Shown one piece after another: positions 16,991-23,909 of a stretch of 64,000 bases of DNA. The stretch covers positions 1-64,000 of the forward strand of contig AOLX01000006.1 of NCBI GenBank assembly GCA_000336895.1, given 5' to 3'. Source of the DNA: Haloarcula argentinensis DSM 12282 (GTDB taxonomy: Archaea; Halobacteriota; Halobacteria; Halobacteriales; Haloarculaceae). Position 1 is the stretch's first letter. Each line of letters starts with the position of its first letter. The notes beneath the pieces were generated by a model, which saw only the letters and a program-made list of their open reading frames with translations, ran no database searches and was not told the origin of the DNA. The position numbers and the translations under genes were made by a program.

Positions 16991-17254
16991 CTACTCTTCT
17001 TCTTCGTCTCGCTCAGGCTGGATATCTCGAAGCCGATCACTGATCTCCTGCTCGTACTCTTCCAAGAGTTCGTAGAACTCCACAATCGTCTCCTCAGCAG
17101 TCTCACCCTTCGACTTGATCGTCATACTGTCTTCGTCTCGCGTCCCGGTTCCTCGTTTCATCCGGGCCTCCATACTGCACCCAAAGTCCGTTCGTTCGAC
17201 CTTTTCAACCGAATCTGGAGCCGCGTCTGGCTCTGAGTCTTGTTCTTCTGACAT
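16991..17254 (-). CDS. Small acidic haloarchaeal plasmid protein
   Basis: 87 residues. The core KVERTDFGCSMEARMKRGTGTRDEDSMTIKSKGETAEETIVEFYELLEEYE is a pattern I associate with a conserved haloarchaeal family of unknown function: two strands, a charged loop and a helix. It ends in an acidic tail. A strong two-part hairpin element precedes the ATG at 17254. It is the last gene of the minus-strand series that starts near 38.8 kb. Confidence 0.6.
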   Translation of the reverse strand: MSEEQDSEPDAAPDSVEKVERTDFGCSMEARMKRGTGTRDEDSMTIKSKGETAEETIVEFYELLEEYEQEISDRLRDIQPERDEEEE

Positions 17255-17312
17255 GGGTCTTCTCGGGACGCTCTCACTGGAACGCCCCGCACCCGACTGG
17301 GGCGCACAAAAC
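17255..17312 (-). promoter_or_regulatory. Start-proximal hairpin element
   Basis: TTTTGTG, then CGCCCC (17299-17304) pairing with GGGGCG (17283-17288) around AGTCGGGTGC, then a second segment (GAGAGCGTCCCGAGAAG) and the ATG. Member of the long subfamily. Confidence 0.65.
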
Positions 17313-17317
17313 AGCCG

Positions 17318-18055
17318 TCAATCGCTGCTCTCGAATGCGCCCAAACTGGCCTGTTCACTCGGGACAGACGTCATGACCGGCGGCGTCCGGTCACCAGAAT
17401 CCGTCTCTGTCTGTTGTTCTGAGCCGGATTGGCTCCCTCCTTCGACCGTGTTCTCGAAGGCGTCGGTCATCCACCCGTGAAGATCCTCGACCGCCTCGTC
17501 GTCTAGCTCGCGAACGCTCCCACCCATCGGAGAGTACGACGTTTCCCACGCCCGCTGGAACTCGACAGTCAGCGAGTCACCTTGCACGATGTAGGCATCC
17601 AGATTCAGGAAACAGCAGTTCAGCGCGGTCATGCGAGCACACAGTGGGTCCTTGTCTTGCCCGACAAACAGCGCGTCTGGCTGTTTCCGACCGGCAGTCA
17701 AGAGCATCCGACCGCTCCCACAGGCCGGGTCACAAACCGTCTGTCGGTCCTCGGTATCGTTCTCGTCGACGACACCAGCAATCTCGACCATCGTCTCACA
17801 AACAGAGTGAGGCGTGAAGTGTTGGCCGAACGCTTTCGAGAAGAGGTCGACCGAGCGCTGCCCGTCGGGGTAGTCCATGTCGCCGCGCTCTCGATAGTCG
17901 TCGACGATCTCCAGGTACGGTTCGTCCCGCCGTTGGAGTGCATAGAACATGAGGTTGACCCAGTCCACGAAGACCGTGTGGGCACTATGCCCACGCTGGC
18001 GAATCTGTGCAAGCGTTTCAATGATTTCGTCAACGTCGATCTGTGGCGAAGCCAT
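17318..18055 (-). CDS. N6-methylase-like SAM-binding protein lacking motif IV
   Basis: 245 residues. The region FSKAFGQHFTPHSVCETMVEIAGVV matches the start of HsdM/type I methylase domains. DPACGSGRMLL (about 111-121) is the SAM-binding motif I and GQDKDPLCARMTALNCCFLNLDAYIVQGDSL follows motif II and III spacing. The protein then ends in an acidic tail without the catalytic N/DPPF/Y motif. No target recognition domain is present. It should bind SAM or nucleic acid but is unlikely to methylate adenine alone. Truncation or a non-catalytic role are both possible. A 7-bp hairpin precedes the ATG. Confidence 0.75.
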   Translation of the reverse strand: MASPQIDVDEIIETLAQIRQRGHSAHTVFVDWVNLMFYALQRRDEPYLEIVDDYRERGDMDYPDGQRSVDLFSKAFGQHFTPHSVCETMVEIAGVVDENDTEDRQTVCDPACGSGRMLLTAGRKQPDALFVGQDKDPLCARMTALNCCFLNLDAYIVQGDSLTVEFQRAWETSYSPMGGSVRELDDEAVEDLHGWMTDAFENTVEGGSQSGSEQQTETDSGDRTPPVMTSVPSEQASLGAFESSD

Positions 18056-18085
18056 ACTCTCTCAGCCCACAGAGAGTCACAAAAT
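18056..18085 (-). promoter_or_regulatory. Start-proximal hairpin element
   Basis: ATTTTGTG, then ACTCTCT (18071-18077) pairing with AGAGAGT (18056-18062) around GTGGGCTG, immediately before the ATG. A perfect 7-bp stem with a sequence unlike other copies. Confidence 0.65.
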
Positions 18086-18112
18086 CCGGCCACCCCACAG
18101 TCAGGAGTCTGG

Positions 18113-18385
18113 TCAGGCGTTGTACTGGCGTTCCCAGTCGAGTCGGGCTTGAAGCTCTCGACGCCCACGATTGGTGATTAGGTAAGAATTCGTCCGTCCG
18201 TCTTTCTTCCCTTTCTCGAGGAGACCTTTGTCGATGAGCGTATCTAGATTCGGATACAGTCGGCCGTAGTGGATCTCCTTCCGGTAATACTCTTCAATTT
18301 CGTCTTTGATCGCAACACCGGCCGGTTCGGATTGCCCAGCGACCACGAACAATAAGTCTCGTTGAAACCCTGTCAGATCGTCCAT
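18113..18385 (-). CDS. PadR-family-like winged-helix regulator
   Basis: 90 residues. LTGFQRDLLFVVAGQSEPAGVAIKDEIEEYYRKEIHYGRLYPNLDTLIDKGLLEKGKKDGRTNSYLITNRGRRELQ is a clear PadR winged helix and a homologue of the protein at 5126. It has no hairpin element before its ATG, unlike its neighbours, and 51 bp separate it from the upstream gene, so it may have its own control. It is a candidate regulator of the surrounding operon. Confidence 0.75.
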   Translation of the reverse strand: MDDLTGFQRDLLFVVAGQSEPAGVAIKDEIEEYYRKEIHYGRLYPNLDTLIDKGLLEKGKKDGRTNSYLITNRGRRELQARLDWERQYNA

Positions 18386-18436
18386 ATTGGCTGGTTGAAT
18401 ACGAAGAACAAGTGTATTGCCATGACCTCGCCACCG

Positions 18437-18877
18437 TCACTCCAAATCGTACAGGTCCCTGACCGAGCGGCAATAGTGGTCCTGACTGGGGTCTGGTACA
18501 GGGTCAGCCTCGTCCGGGTGCTTCGCGATAATGCTGGTGAACTGCTTGGGTGGCTTCCAACTATCATCAACTTCGCGGGCCTCCAACTCTTTCAGGACTG
18601 CGTGCTCACCGTCAGCAGTGACGTACAGCACGCGGATTCCCGGCTTCTCGCTCAACGGACCCCGGAGCAACTTCCCAGTCCGTGTATTGACCAACCACTC
18701 GAGTAAGAGTCCAGCCCGGCACTGGATTGCATACAGTTGCACCTCATCACCTTCGGGAGGTTCTGTGCGACCGTTGTCGGCCCACGACTGGGGCAGCGAC
18801 CGATTGTCAGTTTCGTCTTTCCAGCGCCACTTCAACTTTTTCGGACCAGTATCACCATGTCGGTATTTACTGCTCAT
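18437..18877 (-). CDS. Hypothetical protein
   Basis: 146 residues. A basic N-terminus (KYRHGDTGPKKLKWRWKDE) is followed by a beta-rich core (EVQLYAIQCRAGLLLEWLVNTRTGKLLRGPLSEKPGIRVLYVTADGEHAVLKELEA) and an acidic tail. No family is recognised. A hairpin element lies before the start. Confidence 0.5.
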   Translation of the reverse strand: MSSKYRHGDTGPKKLKWRWKDETDNRSLPQSWADNGRTEPPEGDEVQLYAIQCRAGLLLEWLVNTRTGKLLRGPLSEKPGIRVLYVTADGEHAVLKELEAREVDDSWKPPKQFTSIIAKHPDEADPVPDPSQDHYCRSVRDLYDLE

Positions 18878-18912
18878 GATTTGATTCTCTCAGCCATCGG
18901 AGAAGCACAAAA
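18878..18912 (-). promoter_or_regulatory. Start-proximal hairpin element
   Basis: ATTTTGTG, then TTCTC (18900-18904) pairing with GAGAA (18885-18889) around a loop with GATGGCTGA, then 7 nt to the ATG. Confidence 0.6.
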
Positions 18913-18983
18913 TCTACCGCTGATTACCTCTGAGCCAATTTTTTTGCTGTTTGAGTGTGTATATGTTAGTACGAGGACTCATC

Positions 18984-19346
18984 ATGAAAACAGCCGAGTC
19001 CCCAACCACGACCAGCGAATGTTCGCTCACAGATCAGCGGGTTTCCCGCCAGCCCAGCGGCACCCGCGAGCTTGACTTCCAGCAGATCCGAGACAACCGG
19101 TCAGCAACGTGGAACGCTGCCCTCGATGCCACTGTCGAGGTCACGAAGGGCGGCCGTCCAGACCTGTTCCTCGTCTCCGTCGACGACAACTGGCCTGCAA
19201 ACTGCTCGCTTGCCAAGCACCCTAACAGCACCCACGCCGGCTGGTGCAGCTGCGACGTCTTCCAGGCGACGACCGTCTGCCCGCATCTCTGTGTTCTTCG
19301 CCAGCACGCTGCTCTCAACGAGCTTAACCTGCCAAGAAAAGAGTAG
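18984..19346 (+). CDS. SWIM zinc-finger protein
   Basis: 120 residues from the ATG at 18984; an ATG at 18963 is also possible. The C-terminal part WCSCDVFQATTVCPHLCVLRQH shows the CxC...CxH SWIM motif used for DNA or protein binding. The middle (RPDLFLVSVDDNWPANCSLAKHP) gives two strands. It is one of the few plus-strand genes in this block. A damaged copy of its C-terminal part lies at 20287-20400 on the other strand, a sign of local duplication. Confidence 0.65.
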   Translation: MKTAESPTTTSECSLTDQRVSRQPSGTRELDFQQIRDNRSATWNAALDATVEVTKGGRPDLFLVSVDDNWPANCSLAKHPNSTHAGWCSCDVFQATTVCPHLCVLRQHAALNELNLPRKE

Positions 19347-19359
19347 CAGTTGAACGGGA

Positions 19360-19746
19360 TCAGCCGCTCTCAAACTCGACACCAGCCAGCGGTCGCACGT
19401 CGACGCGCCCGATCCGGTCATGATCGAGACACTGGCACAGACGTTCTCGAACTGTCGCCTGCGAACACGGTTCGATACCAACGCTCAGTCGTGGATCGTC
19501 TCGGATCTGGACATACGCAGCGTCGACGTCCAGCGCCGTGTGCTCGACCCGACACCAGATTGTCTTCACTCCAGTTTGGTATAGATCAGTCACGTACCGA
19601 GCAGCCACGGCCTCGTGGCGAAGTTCGACGAGGACCTGTTCAACGAACGACGCGACCTTAGCTTGCGACCGGAGCGCTGGCGGTGAGTCAAAAACGGTCC
19701 CAGAGTCGTGCTGTGCTACTGTCTTAGGAGTACTGGCAACTGACAT
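19360..19746 (-). CDS. Hypothetical protein
   Basis: 128 residues from the ATG at 19746. Helical N-terminal half (AKVASFVEQVLVELRHEAVAARYVTDLYQTGVKTIWCRVEHTALDVDAAYVQIRDDPRLSVGI) and a segment with two cysteines, PCSQATVRERLCQCLDH. No family is recognised. Its first 17 codons and leader are duplicated at 20404-20451. Confidence 0.5.
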   Translation of the reverse strand: MSVASTPKTVAQHDSGTVFDSPPALRSQAKVASFVEQVLVELRHEAVAARYVTDLYQTGVKTIWCRVEHTALDVDAAYVQIRDDPRLSVGIEPCSQATVRERLCQCLDHDRIGRVDVRPLAGVEFESG

Positions 19747-19956
19747 GGATCTTCTCAGGACGCGCTTGCTGGCCCGTCCTGCACCCGACTGGGGCACACA
19801 AAACAGTCGGTCAAGGCCGCTCACTCAACAATGGTCTCCGCAATCTGTTGGTACCACCGTCGGGTCGTCGTGATATCGAGGTTCGCCGTCTCGCTGATGG
19901 TCGCCTGTGTCAATCGTATATCTGACTCCTGACCAGCGAGGTAAAGCGCACCCGCG
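19698..19956. repeat. Direct duplication, left copy
   Basis: About 259 bp nearly identical to 20404-20661, with roughly 15 scattered differences. It covers the start of the 19360-19746 gene, its hairpin leader and the 3' end of a TFB gene. The copies have diverged slightly, so the event is not very recent. Confidence 0.75.
19747..19806 (-). promoter_or_regulatory. Start-proximal hairpin element, two-hairpin form
   Basis: TTTTGTG, GCCCC and a GTCGGGTG loop, then CAGGACG pairing with CGTCCTG (7 bp), then the ATG. Here the second hairpin is the stronger one. Confidence 0.6.
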
Positions 19957-20030
19957 AACTTGAGTGCCTGTGTCTCGATCACGACCGGGTCGGGAACCAC
20001 GGTTGATATCCAAGGGAGCGACGTGAGATC
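19821..20030 (-). pseudogene. TFB C-terminal fragment
   Basis: In the TFB frame it reads DPVVIETQALKFAGALYL, then the same last 45 residues as the intact TFB at 20526 (ending RRWYQQIAETIVE). The N-terminal ribbon and first cyclin fold are missing. The upstream DPVVIETQALKFAGAL differs from the intact gene and resembles the usual second-repeat helix of other TFBs, so it may derive from a different TFB. It has no start codon and is truncated by the gene at 20029. Confidence 0.65.
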
Positions 20031-20241
20031 ACCGCAGATCGGGGTCGAGTTTTCTTCTGTAACTTTTTGCCTTCTTGTGGAAGATTATGGAGAGTAGGGC
20101 AGTTATTCCACCGGTGATGGCAGCGTTCCAGTGCTGGGAATGTGCAAGATAGTAGGTCATGATTGCGAGGCCGATTAGCGAACTGGCTATCGTGAGGAAC
20201 GAGTGGAAACTTGCTTCCTGGCGTATGCTGAGTTCCGTCAT
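20029..20241 (-). CDS. Small two-helix membrane protein
   Basis: 70 residues with two hydrophobic helices (FLTIASSLIGLAIMTYYLA and AAITGGITALLSIIFH) and a basic C-terminal tail (KKAKSYRRKLD), so the tail probably faces the cytoplasm. It sits between the TFB fragment and the duplicated leader. Composition is more AT-rich than the neighbours. No family is recognised. Confidence 0.5.
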   Translation of the reverse strand: MTELSIRQEASFHSFLTIASSLIGLAIMTYYLAHSQHWNAAITGGITALLSIIFHKKAKSYRRKLDPDLR

Positions 20242-20286
20242 TTATATTATTCAGTTTGGTGATAAGTATCCTCTTCCGAGTTGATA

Positions 20287-20451
20287 AATGGTTCTTTTTT
20301 TTGCTAGGTCAAGTTCGTTGAGGGCAAGCGGTTGTCGCCTAGAAGACTTCGTAGCTGCACCAGCTGGCGTGGGTCCCATTGGGATGCTCGGCCAGCGAGC
20401 AGTTCCAGAGTCGTGCTGTGCTACTGTTTCGGAAGTACTGGTAACTGACAT
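20287..20451 (-). pseudogene. Chimeric remnant of the duplicated genes
   Basis: Starts with a near copy of the first 17 codons of the 19360-19746 gene (MSVTSTSETVAQHDSGT). It then continues into a degraded copy of the SWIM gene: SLAEHPNGTHASWCSYEVF, a stop, and LNELDLAKK appear in other frames. Fusion and stops show it is a by-product of the duplication. A short open frame remains but is unlikely to be functional. Confidence 0.6.
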
Positions 20452-20661
20452 GGATCTTCTCAGGACGCGCTTTCTGGCCCGTCCTGCACCCGACTGGGAC
20501 ACACAAAACAGTCGGTCAAGGCCGCTCACTCAACAATGGTCTCCGCAATCTGTTGGTACCACCGTCGGGTCGTCGTGATGTCGAGGTCTGCCGTCTCGCT
20601 GATGGTCGCCTGCGTCAATCGTATATCTGACTCCTGGCCGGCGAGGTAAAGCGCACCCGCG
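20404..20661. repeat. Direct duplication, right copy
   Basis: Partner of 19698-19956. Contains the hairpin leader at 20452-20511 and the 3' end of the intact TFB gene. Confidence 0.75.
20452..20511 (-). promoter_or_regulatory. Start-proximal hairpin element, duplicated copy
   Basis: Almost identical to the element at 19747 but now before a remnant. GGGGCAC has become GGGACAC, weakening the first hairpin, as expected once the gene lost its use. Confidence 0.55.
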
Positions 20662-21425
20662 GCGACACCGTCCGGTCGCCCGTTGATGTCCGTCGATCTG
20701 GTCGCCTCCTCAGCCAGTGCCAGCGCCCGCTGGCGAATCCTTGGACTGACATCCAGTGGAAGGTCCGAACAGATCCTCGCCACCCAGTCCACCGGCAGCG
20801 AAACCGGGATTGGCAGTTCAAGCTCGGTCAAGAACGTCCGGTAGCAGGTCCAGATGTGCGACGTGGAACACCGGGAAACGTCGGCTACCGTCTCCATCCT
20901 GACGAGGCCGTTGCATCGGCAGGCAGCGTACACGGCGGCCGCGGCACCGCCCTCAATCGACCGCCCGATAAGGAGGTCTGCCTTCTGTGCTTCCCGGAAG
21001 AACGTCGATGCCTGCTCTTTGACCGCTTTGCTCTCAGACAGCGCACTCCCAATCCGTCGGATTTCGCCAAGCCCGTGTGCGAGGTTCCGGTCGCGCTTGC
21101 TATCGAACTTTGACCGGCCGTGGAGTTGTCGCTGGCGAGCAAGCCGTCGACGTCGTCTCGACGAGATATCTGAACTCTCAGCCGACCCGATATCTGTCGA
21201 CAGCCCCCGATCGTGGCGGGTCACCGTTCGGGGAGCCCCTGTCCGCTTCTGTTCCTCCCGATTGTACGCCCGCCACTCGGGACCTCGGTCAACCTGTTCG
21301 GCCTCGACCACCAAGCCGCAGTCAGTGCAATGCGTTTCCCGCCCACTGCTGTCGAGTGTTCCGCCACACTCGGGACAGGGCTGTTGCGATGCAACCAGTT
21401 CGGTCTGGACAGTTCGTGAAGCCAT
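20526..21425 (-). CDS. tfb: Transcription initiation factor B (TFB)
   Basis: 299 residues from the ATG at 21425. N-terminal zinc ribbon CPECGG...CTDCG (about 12-36), a B-finger/linker region with PEWRAYNREE, then two cyclin folds (about 115-205 and 210-299; SIEGGAAAAVYAACR and RPDGVAAGALYLAGQ are the repeated helices). It recruits RNA polymerase to TATA/TBP. Haloarchaea carry several TFBs, and plasmid copies can redirect transcription. This one lies inside the hairpin-element operon. Second-fold helix content is slightly short compared with canonical TFBs. Confidence 0.9.
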   Translation of the reverse strand: MASRTVQTELVASQQPCPECGGTLDSSGRETHCTDCGLVVEAEQVDRGPEWRAYNREEQKRTGAPRTVTRHDRGLSTDIGSAESSDISSRRRRRLARQRQLHGRSKFDSKRDRNLAHGLGEIRRIGSALSESKAVKEQASTFFREAQKADLLIGRSIEGGAAAAVYAACRCNGLVRMETVADVSRCSTSHIWTCYRTFLTELELPIPVSLPVDWVARICSDLPLDVSPRIRQRALALAEEATRSTDINGRPDGVAAGALYLAGQESDIRLTQATISETADLDITTTRRWYQQIAETIVE

Positions 21426-21462
21426 CGAGAATACGCCTCTCACTCACCAGAGGGGCAGAAAA
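21426..21462 (-). promoter_or_regulatory. Start-proximal hairpin element
   Basis: TTTTCTG, then CCTCT (21449-21453) pairing with AGAGG (21436-21440) in the opposite arm around GGTGAGTG, then about 10 nt to the ATG of tfb. Confidence 0.6.
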
Positions 21463-21477
21463 CACGCTACTGGGCCG

Positions 21478-22164
21478 TTACGCGTCTGGCAACTTTCCAT
21501 CCGGCCGGGGGACTCGCTCTGCCGTGATCTCGATCTCGACCCGGCGAAGATGCTTGCACCGCTCAGCGACATCGGGACAACTGCACGTCTCCTCAAGCAC
21601 ATCTACCTCGTAGCGACTGTCCGATGCTGAGTGAACCTCGTAGCGGCCCGGCTTTGCCAGAAACGAGACGTCGATGTCTTCTTGTTTCGCTCGCTTCGTT
21701 CGTGGCTCGTCGTCGGAGTGGACAGCGAAGGGGTCTGCTGCCGGGTCTGTGACGCCGCCGTTGTCGAACTGAACCTGCATGACTCCGCCGTCGGGGACTG
21801 CTTGCCGGGGTTCGCCGTCGACGTGCAACCCGAACTGGCCGTCCAGAGCATCGTTGTCCATCCACTGTGGGATGGGTCGCTCGCCGGTCGCGAAGGCGAC
21901 TCGCTTCTGGTGTTTGCATTCTTCCGTGGGATTGTACTGCTTCCACTTGCACTCGCAACTGCCTGTTCTGGTGTCGACAAGGTACTCTGAGCCGGACCCG
22001 GAGTTGACCAGGAAGAGGTCGTCGGCGTTTCGTGCCAGCCCAATCGAATCCATCACAGTCATCACTTCGGTCAGCGCCCGAACGGTACGGCTGTTCGGCG
22101 CTGCGTCCTCGATATCGCTGGCGTCGATGCTCCCGGCGTCGCTACTGGATTCTGAGGTAGCCAT
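21478..22164 (-). CDS. Protein with two SWIM-like zinc fingers
   Basis: 228 residues. Two related cysteine motifs are seen: SCECKWKQYNPTEECKHQKRV (about 69-89) and TCSCPDVAERCKHLRRVEIEI (about 192-212), each CxC...CxH as in SWIM domains. Each follows strands with a YLVDTRTG or YEVDVLEE lead-in, so the protein is an internal duplication. DNA or protein binding is likely. It lies next to tfb in the operon, and a hairpin element precedes the start. Confidence 0.7.
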   Translation of the reverse strand: MATSESSSDAGSIDASDIEDAAPNSRTVRALTEVMTVMDSIGLARNADDLFLVNSGSGSEYLVDTRTGSCECKWKQYNPTEECKHQKRVAFATGERPIPQWMDNDALDGQFGLHVDGEPRQAVPDGGVMQVQFDNGGVTDPAADPFAVHSDDEPRTKRAKQEDIDVSFLAKPGRYEVHSASDSRYEVDVLEETCSCPDVAERCKHLRRVEIEITAERVPRPDGKLPDA

Positions 22165-22225
22165 GAGTAACAGGCGGAACGCCCCTCTGTGGGACGCCCC
22201 TCACCCCGATGGGGCGCAGAAAATC
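22165..22225 (-). promoter_or_regulatory. Start-proximal hairpin element
   Basis: TTTTCTG, then CGCCCC (22211-22216) pairing with GGGGCG (22195-22200) around ATCGGGGTGA, then a 30-nt spacer and the ATG. Confidence 0.6.
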
Positions 22226-22292
22226 CGGGGACTAGAGTTCATGAAAGCGAAACTCTAGTTCAGACAAGAGTGCTCAGTACAGCGGATAGTGA

Positions 22293-22490
22293 TTACAGTA
22301 GCCGGTACACGGTGACACCTGCAACAACAGAAACAACAAGTACAGTTAGGAACGCTAAGGGTGTGCTCCAGAGGGGTTCAACAAGTACATTTAAACCAAC
22401 AGCAGTCATCCCAAACACCGCCAAAGCAAGCCGAAACTTCATATAATCCACAGCGAGGCTTTCAAACTGTTCTTCAAACAGTCTGCTCAT
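22293..22490 (-). CDS. Small two-helix membrane protein
   Basis: 65 residues. After an amphipathic start (MSRLFEEQFESLAVDYMKF) two hydrophobic helices follow (LALAVFGMTAVGLNVLV and LAFLTVLVVSVVAGVTVY). Similar in size and topology to the proteins at 265 and 20029, but without clear sequence similarity. No hairpin element is seen before it. Confidence 0.5.
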   Translation of the reverse strand: MSRLFEEQFESLAVDYMKFRLALAVFGMTAVGLNVLVEPLWSTPLAFLTVLVVSVVAGVTVYRLL

Positions 22491-22608
22491 GATCTGAATG
22501 TCAGCACAAAAGGGGATAGTCGTTTGGGCGTTCTGTACGCACGCTCACTGACTGAGCAGGCGTTGCAGCCAGCACCACGGCTAAAGAAACTTCCTTCTCG
22601 CCGCTCGG

Positions 22609-22824
22609 TCAGAGTTCCGTTGCCTGCATCTGCTCGTGGGCGTCGGGATTGACCGCTGGGATGACGCCCTCAATCTCTTCCTTGCCGTACTCCTCACGAA
22701 TCAGATCGTGGATATCGTTTGCGAGAGTAACGGCCTCGTCTTGCTTGTTGGAACTCGCCTCGTTCTCAGGAAAGTCTGCTGGCCCGACACCCTCGACCAC
22801 GATGAACAGCTGGTCGTCACTCAT
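22609..22824 (-). CDS. Small acidic protein
   Basis: 71 residues, beta-strand MSDDQLFIVVEGVGPADFPE followed by a helix (EAVTLANDIHDLIREEYGKEEIEGVI). The start overlaps the upstream gene by 8 nt, so the pair is coupled. Consistent with that, it has no hairpin element of its own. Function unknown. Confidence 0.55.
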   Translation of the reverse strand: MSDDQLFIVVEGVGPADFPENEASSNKQDEAVTLANDIHDLIREEYGKEEIEGVIPAVNPDAHEQMQATEL

Positions 22825-23020
22825 TTTCGACCGCCTCGACGAGTAGTGTCGTTTCAGGTAGGTCGTCGCGAGAGGTCGACAGAACCTCCGATGTCTCCAG
22901 CGTTTCCTCGACCAACTCGACCAGTTCCTCCGAAACATCGCCAAAGTGAATGATGGCGTCGGGATCGGGGTAGTTGTCGTACTGCTGTGCAGTTGTCTCG
23001 ACTGTCTTGTTCTCACACAT
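22817..23020 (-). CDS. Small acidic protein with duplicated leader
   Basis: 67 residues from the ATG at 23020. A longer frame through the leader is rejected. The N-terminus MCENKTVETTAQQYDNYPDPDAIIHFGD resembles that of the protein at 23251 (MTKSKTDETAAQQCDDLDIDPDVVDIGD), and their leaders are almost identical, so the two arose by duplication of the 5' region. The rest is a short acidic helix. Function unknown. Confidence 0.55.
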   Translation of the reverse strand: MCENKTVETTAQQYDNYPDPDAIIHFGDVSEELVELVEETLETSEVLSTSRDDLPETTLLVEAVENE

Positions 23021-23078
23021 AATCGGTAGCAGAGCGCCCGCTGTCGGACGCCCCTCACCCGACTGGGGCACAGAAAAC
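23021..23078 (-). promoter_or_regulatory. Start-proximal hairpin element, near twin of 23617
   Basis: TTTTCTG, GCCCC (23065-23069) pairing with GGGGC (23050-23054) around a GTCGGGTGA loop, then a 29-nt spacer shared almost base for base with the copy at 23617. Confidence 0.65.
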
Positions 23079-23099
23079 ACACGGCGGCTCGCCCCCGAC

Positions 23100-23250
23100 A
23101 CTCGATTCATCGCGATGAGTCCTCCTGCCTCCAGAAGCGGGACCGCCGGACCGGCCTGCCGGTCCAAGGTGGAGCGTGTCCCCCGAGCGCTTGCGCTCGG
23201 GAACCGTGAGTGTGAGATAAAGCCAGAGAAGGGCTGGTACGGCTCCTCAA
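23100..23250 (-). ncRNA. Structured noncoding segment
   Basis: Three palindromes lie within about 100 bp: CATCGCGATG (23108-23117), GGACCGGC/GCCGGTCC (23148-23165) and CCCGAGCGC/GCGCTCGGG (23182-23201). They are GC-rich with 2-nt loops and do not code. The segment sits between two genes of the operon. It could be a structured RNA, a processing or termination signal, or the scar of a small mobile element. Strand is assumed from the operon. Confidence 0.35.
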
Positions 23251-23616
23251 CTATTGTGCGATCACGTTCCCGTTCTCGTCGATGGTATACCTGAGTGGGT
23301 ACACGTTTCCGTCGATATGCGTGGCCTTCTTCGGCAGCGTCTCGTTCAGCCACTCTTCGCGGTCGGCGTCGGTCTGAATGTCCTCGTTTGGAGAGTGGAC
23401 GCTGAACAGGTCCATGCTGACCCAGCGATTGATTCGGAGTTCGGCGGACGAAGAGTACACCTTCACGCGCTCGTTTTCGGCGTCGACGCCACCGACGACA
23501 ACTTCGGGCGCGTCTTCGGCTGTTTTCAGTCCGTCACCGATATCTACGACGTCGGGGTCGATATCGAGGTCGTCGCACTGCTGTGCGGCCGTTTCGTCTG
23601 TCTTGCTCTTAGTCAT
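23251..23616 (-). CDS. Hypothetical acidic protein
   Basis: 121 residues. After an acidic N-terminus similar to the protein at 22817, a beta-rich core follows (APEVVVGGVDAENERVKVYSSSAELRINRWVSMDLFSVHSP) and a C-terminal NVYPLRYTIDENGNVIAQ. No family is recognised. A hairpin element lies before the start. Confidence 0.5.
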   Translation of the reverse strand: MTKSKTDETAAQQCDDLDIDPDVVDIGDGLKTAEDAPEVVVGGVDAENERVKVYSSSAELRINRWVSMDLFSVHSPNEDIQTDADREEWLNETLPKKATHIDGNVYPLRYTIDENGNVIAQ

Positions 23617-23672
23617 GATCGGTAGCAGAGCGCCCGCTGTCGGACGCCCCTCACCCCGTTGGGGCTCAGAAA
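23617..23672 (-). promoter_or_regulatory. Start-proximal hairpin element, near twin of 23021
   Basis: GCCCC (23661-23665) pairs with GGGGC (23646-23650) around an ACGGGGTGA loop, then the shared spacer. The box reads TTTCTGA rather than TTTTCTG. Confidence 0.6.
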
Positions 23673-23909
23673 TTACGTGGCGGCTTGCTCCTCAGCATCC
23701 GATTTGTCGCGACGAATCTCGCGTGCCCGCTCTCGAAGGCGAGACTGGACTGGCGTCCGGTTTTCGTGCTGGTTCTCGTGGGCGAGATACTGCTGGACCG
23801 TCTCGATTGAGTGCATACAGTTGATGCCAGCCACGATTGGTTGGAGATTATCGGCGTCCAACAGCCGCTCTGGTGGGAGTTTGTCGAGAACCGGGTCGGC
23901 GTCGCTCAT
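23673..23909 (-). CDS. Small hypothetical protein
   Basis: 78 residues, helical, with a basic middle (RTPVQSRLRERAREIRRDK). Its ATG overlaps the stop of the upstream gene (ATGA at 23906-23909), so it belongs to a coupled block of four genes (24716 down to 23673). No domain is recognised. Confidence 0.5.
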   Translation of the reverse strand: MSDADPVLDKLPPERLLDADNLQPIVAGINCMHSIETVQQYLAHENQHENRTPVQSRLRERAREIRRDKSDAEEQAAT

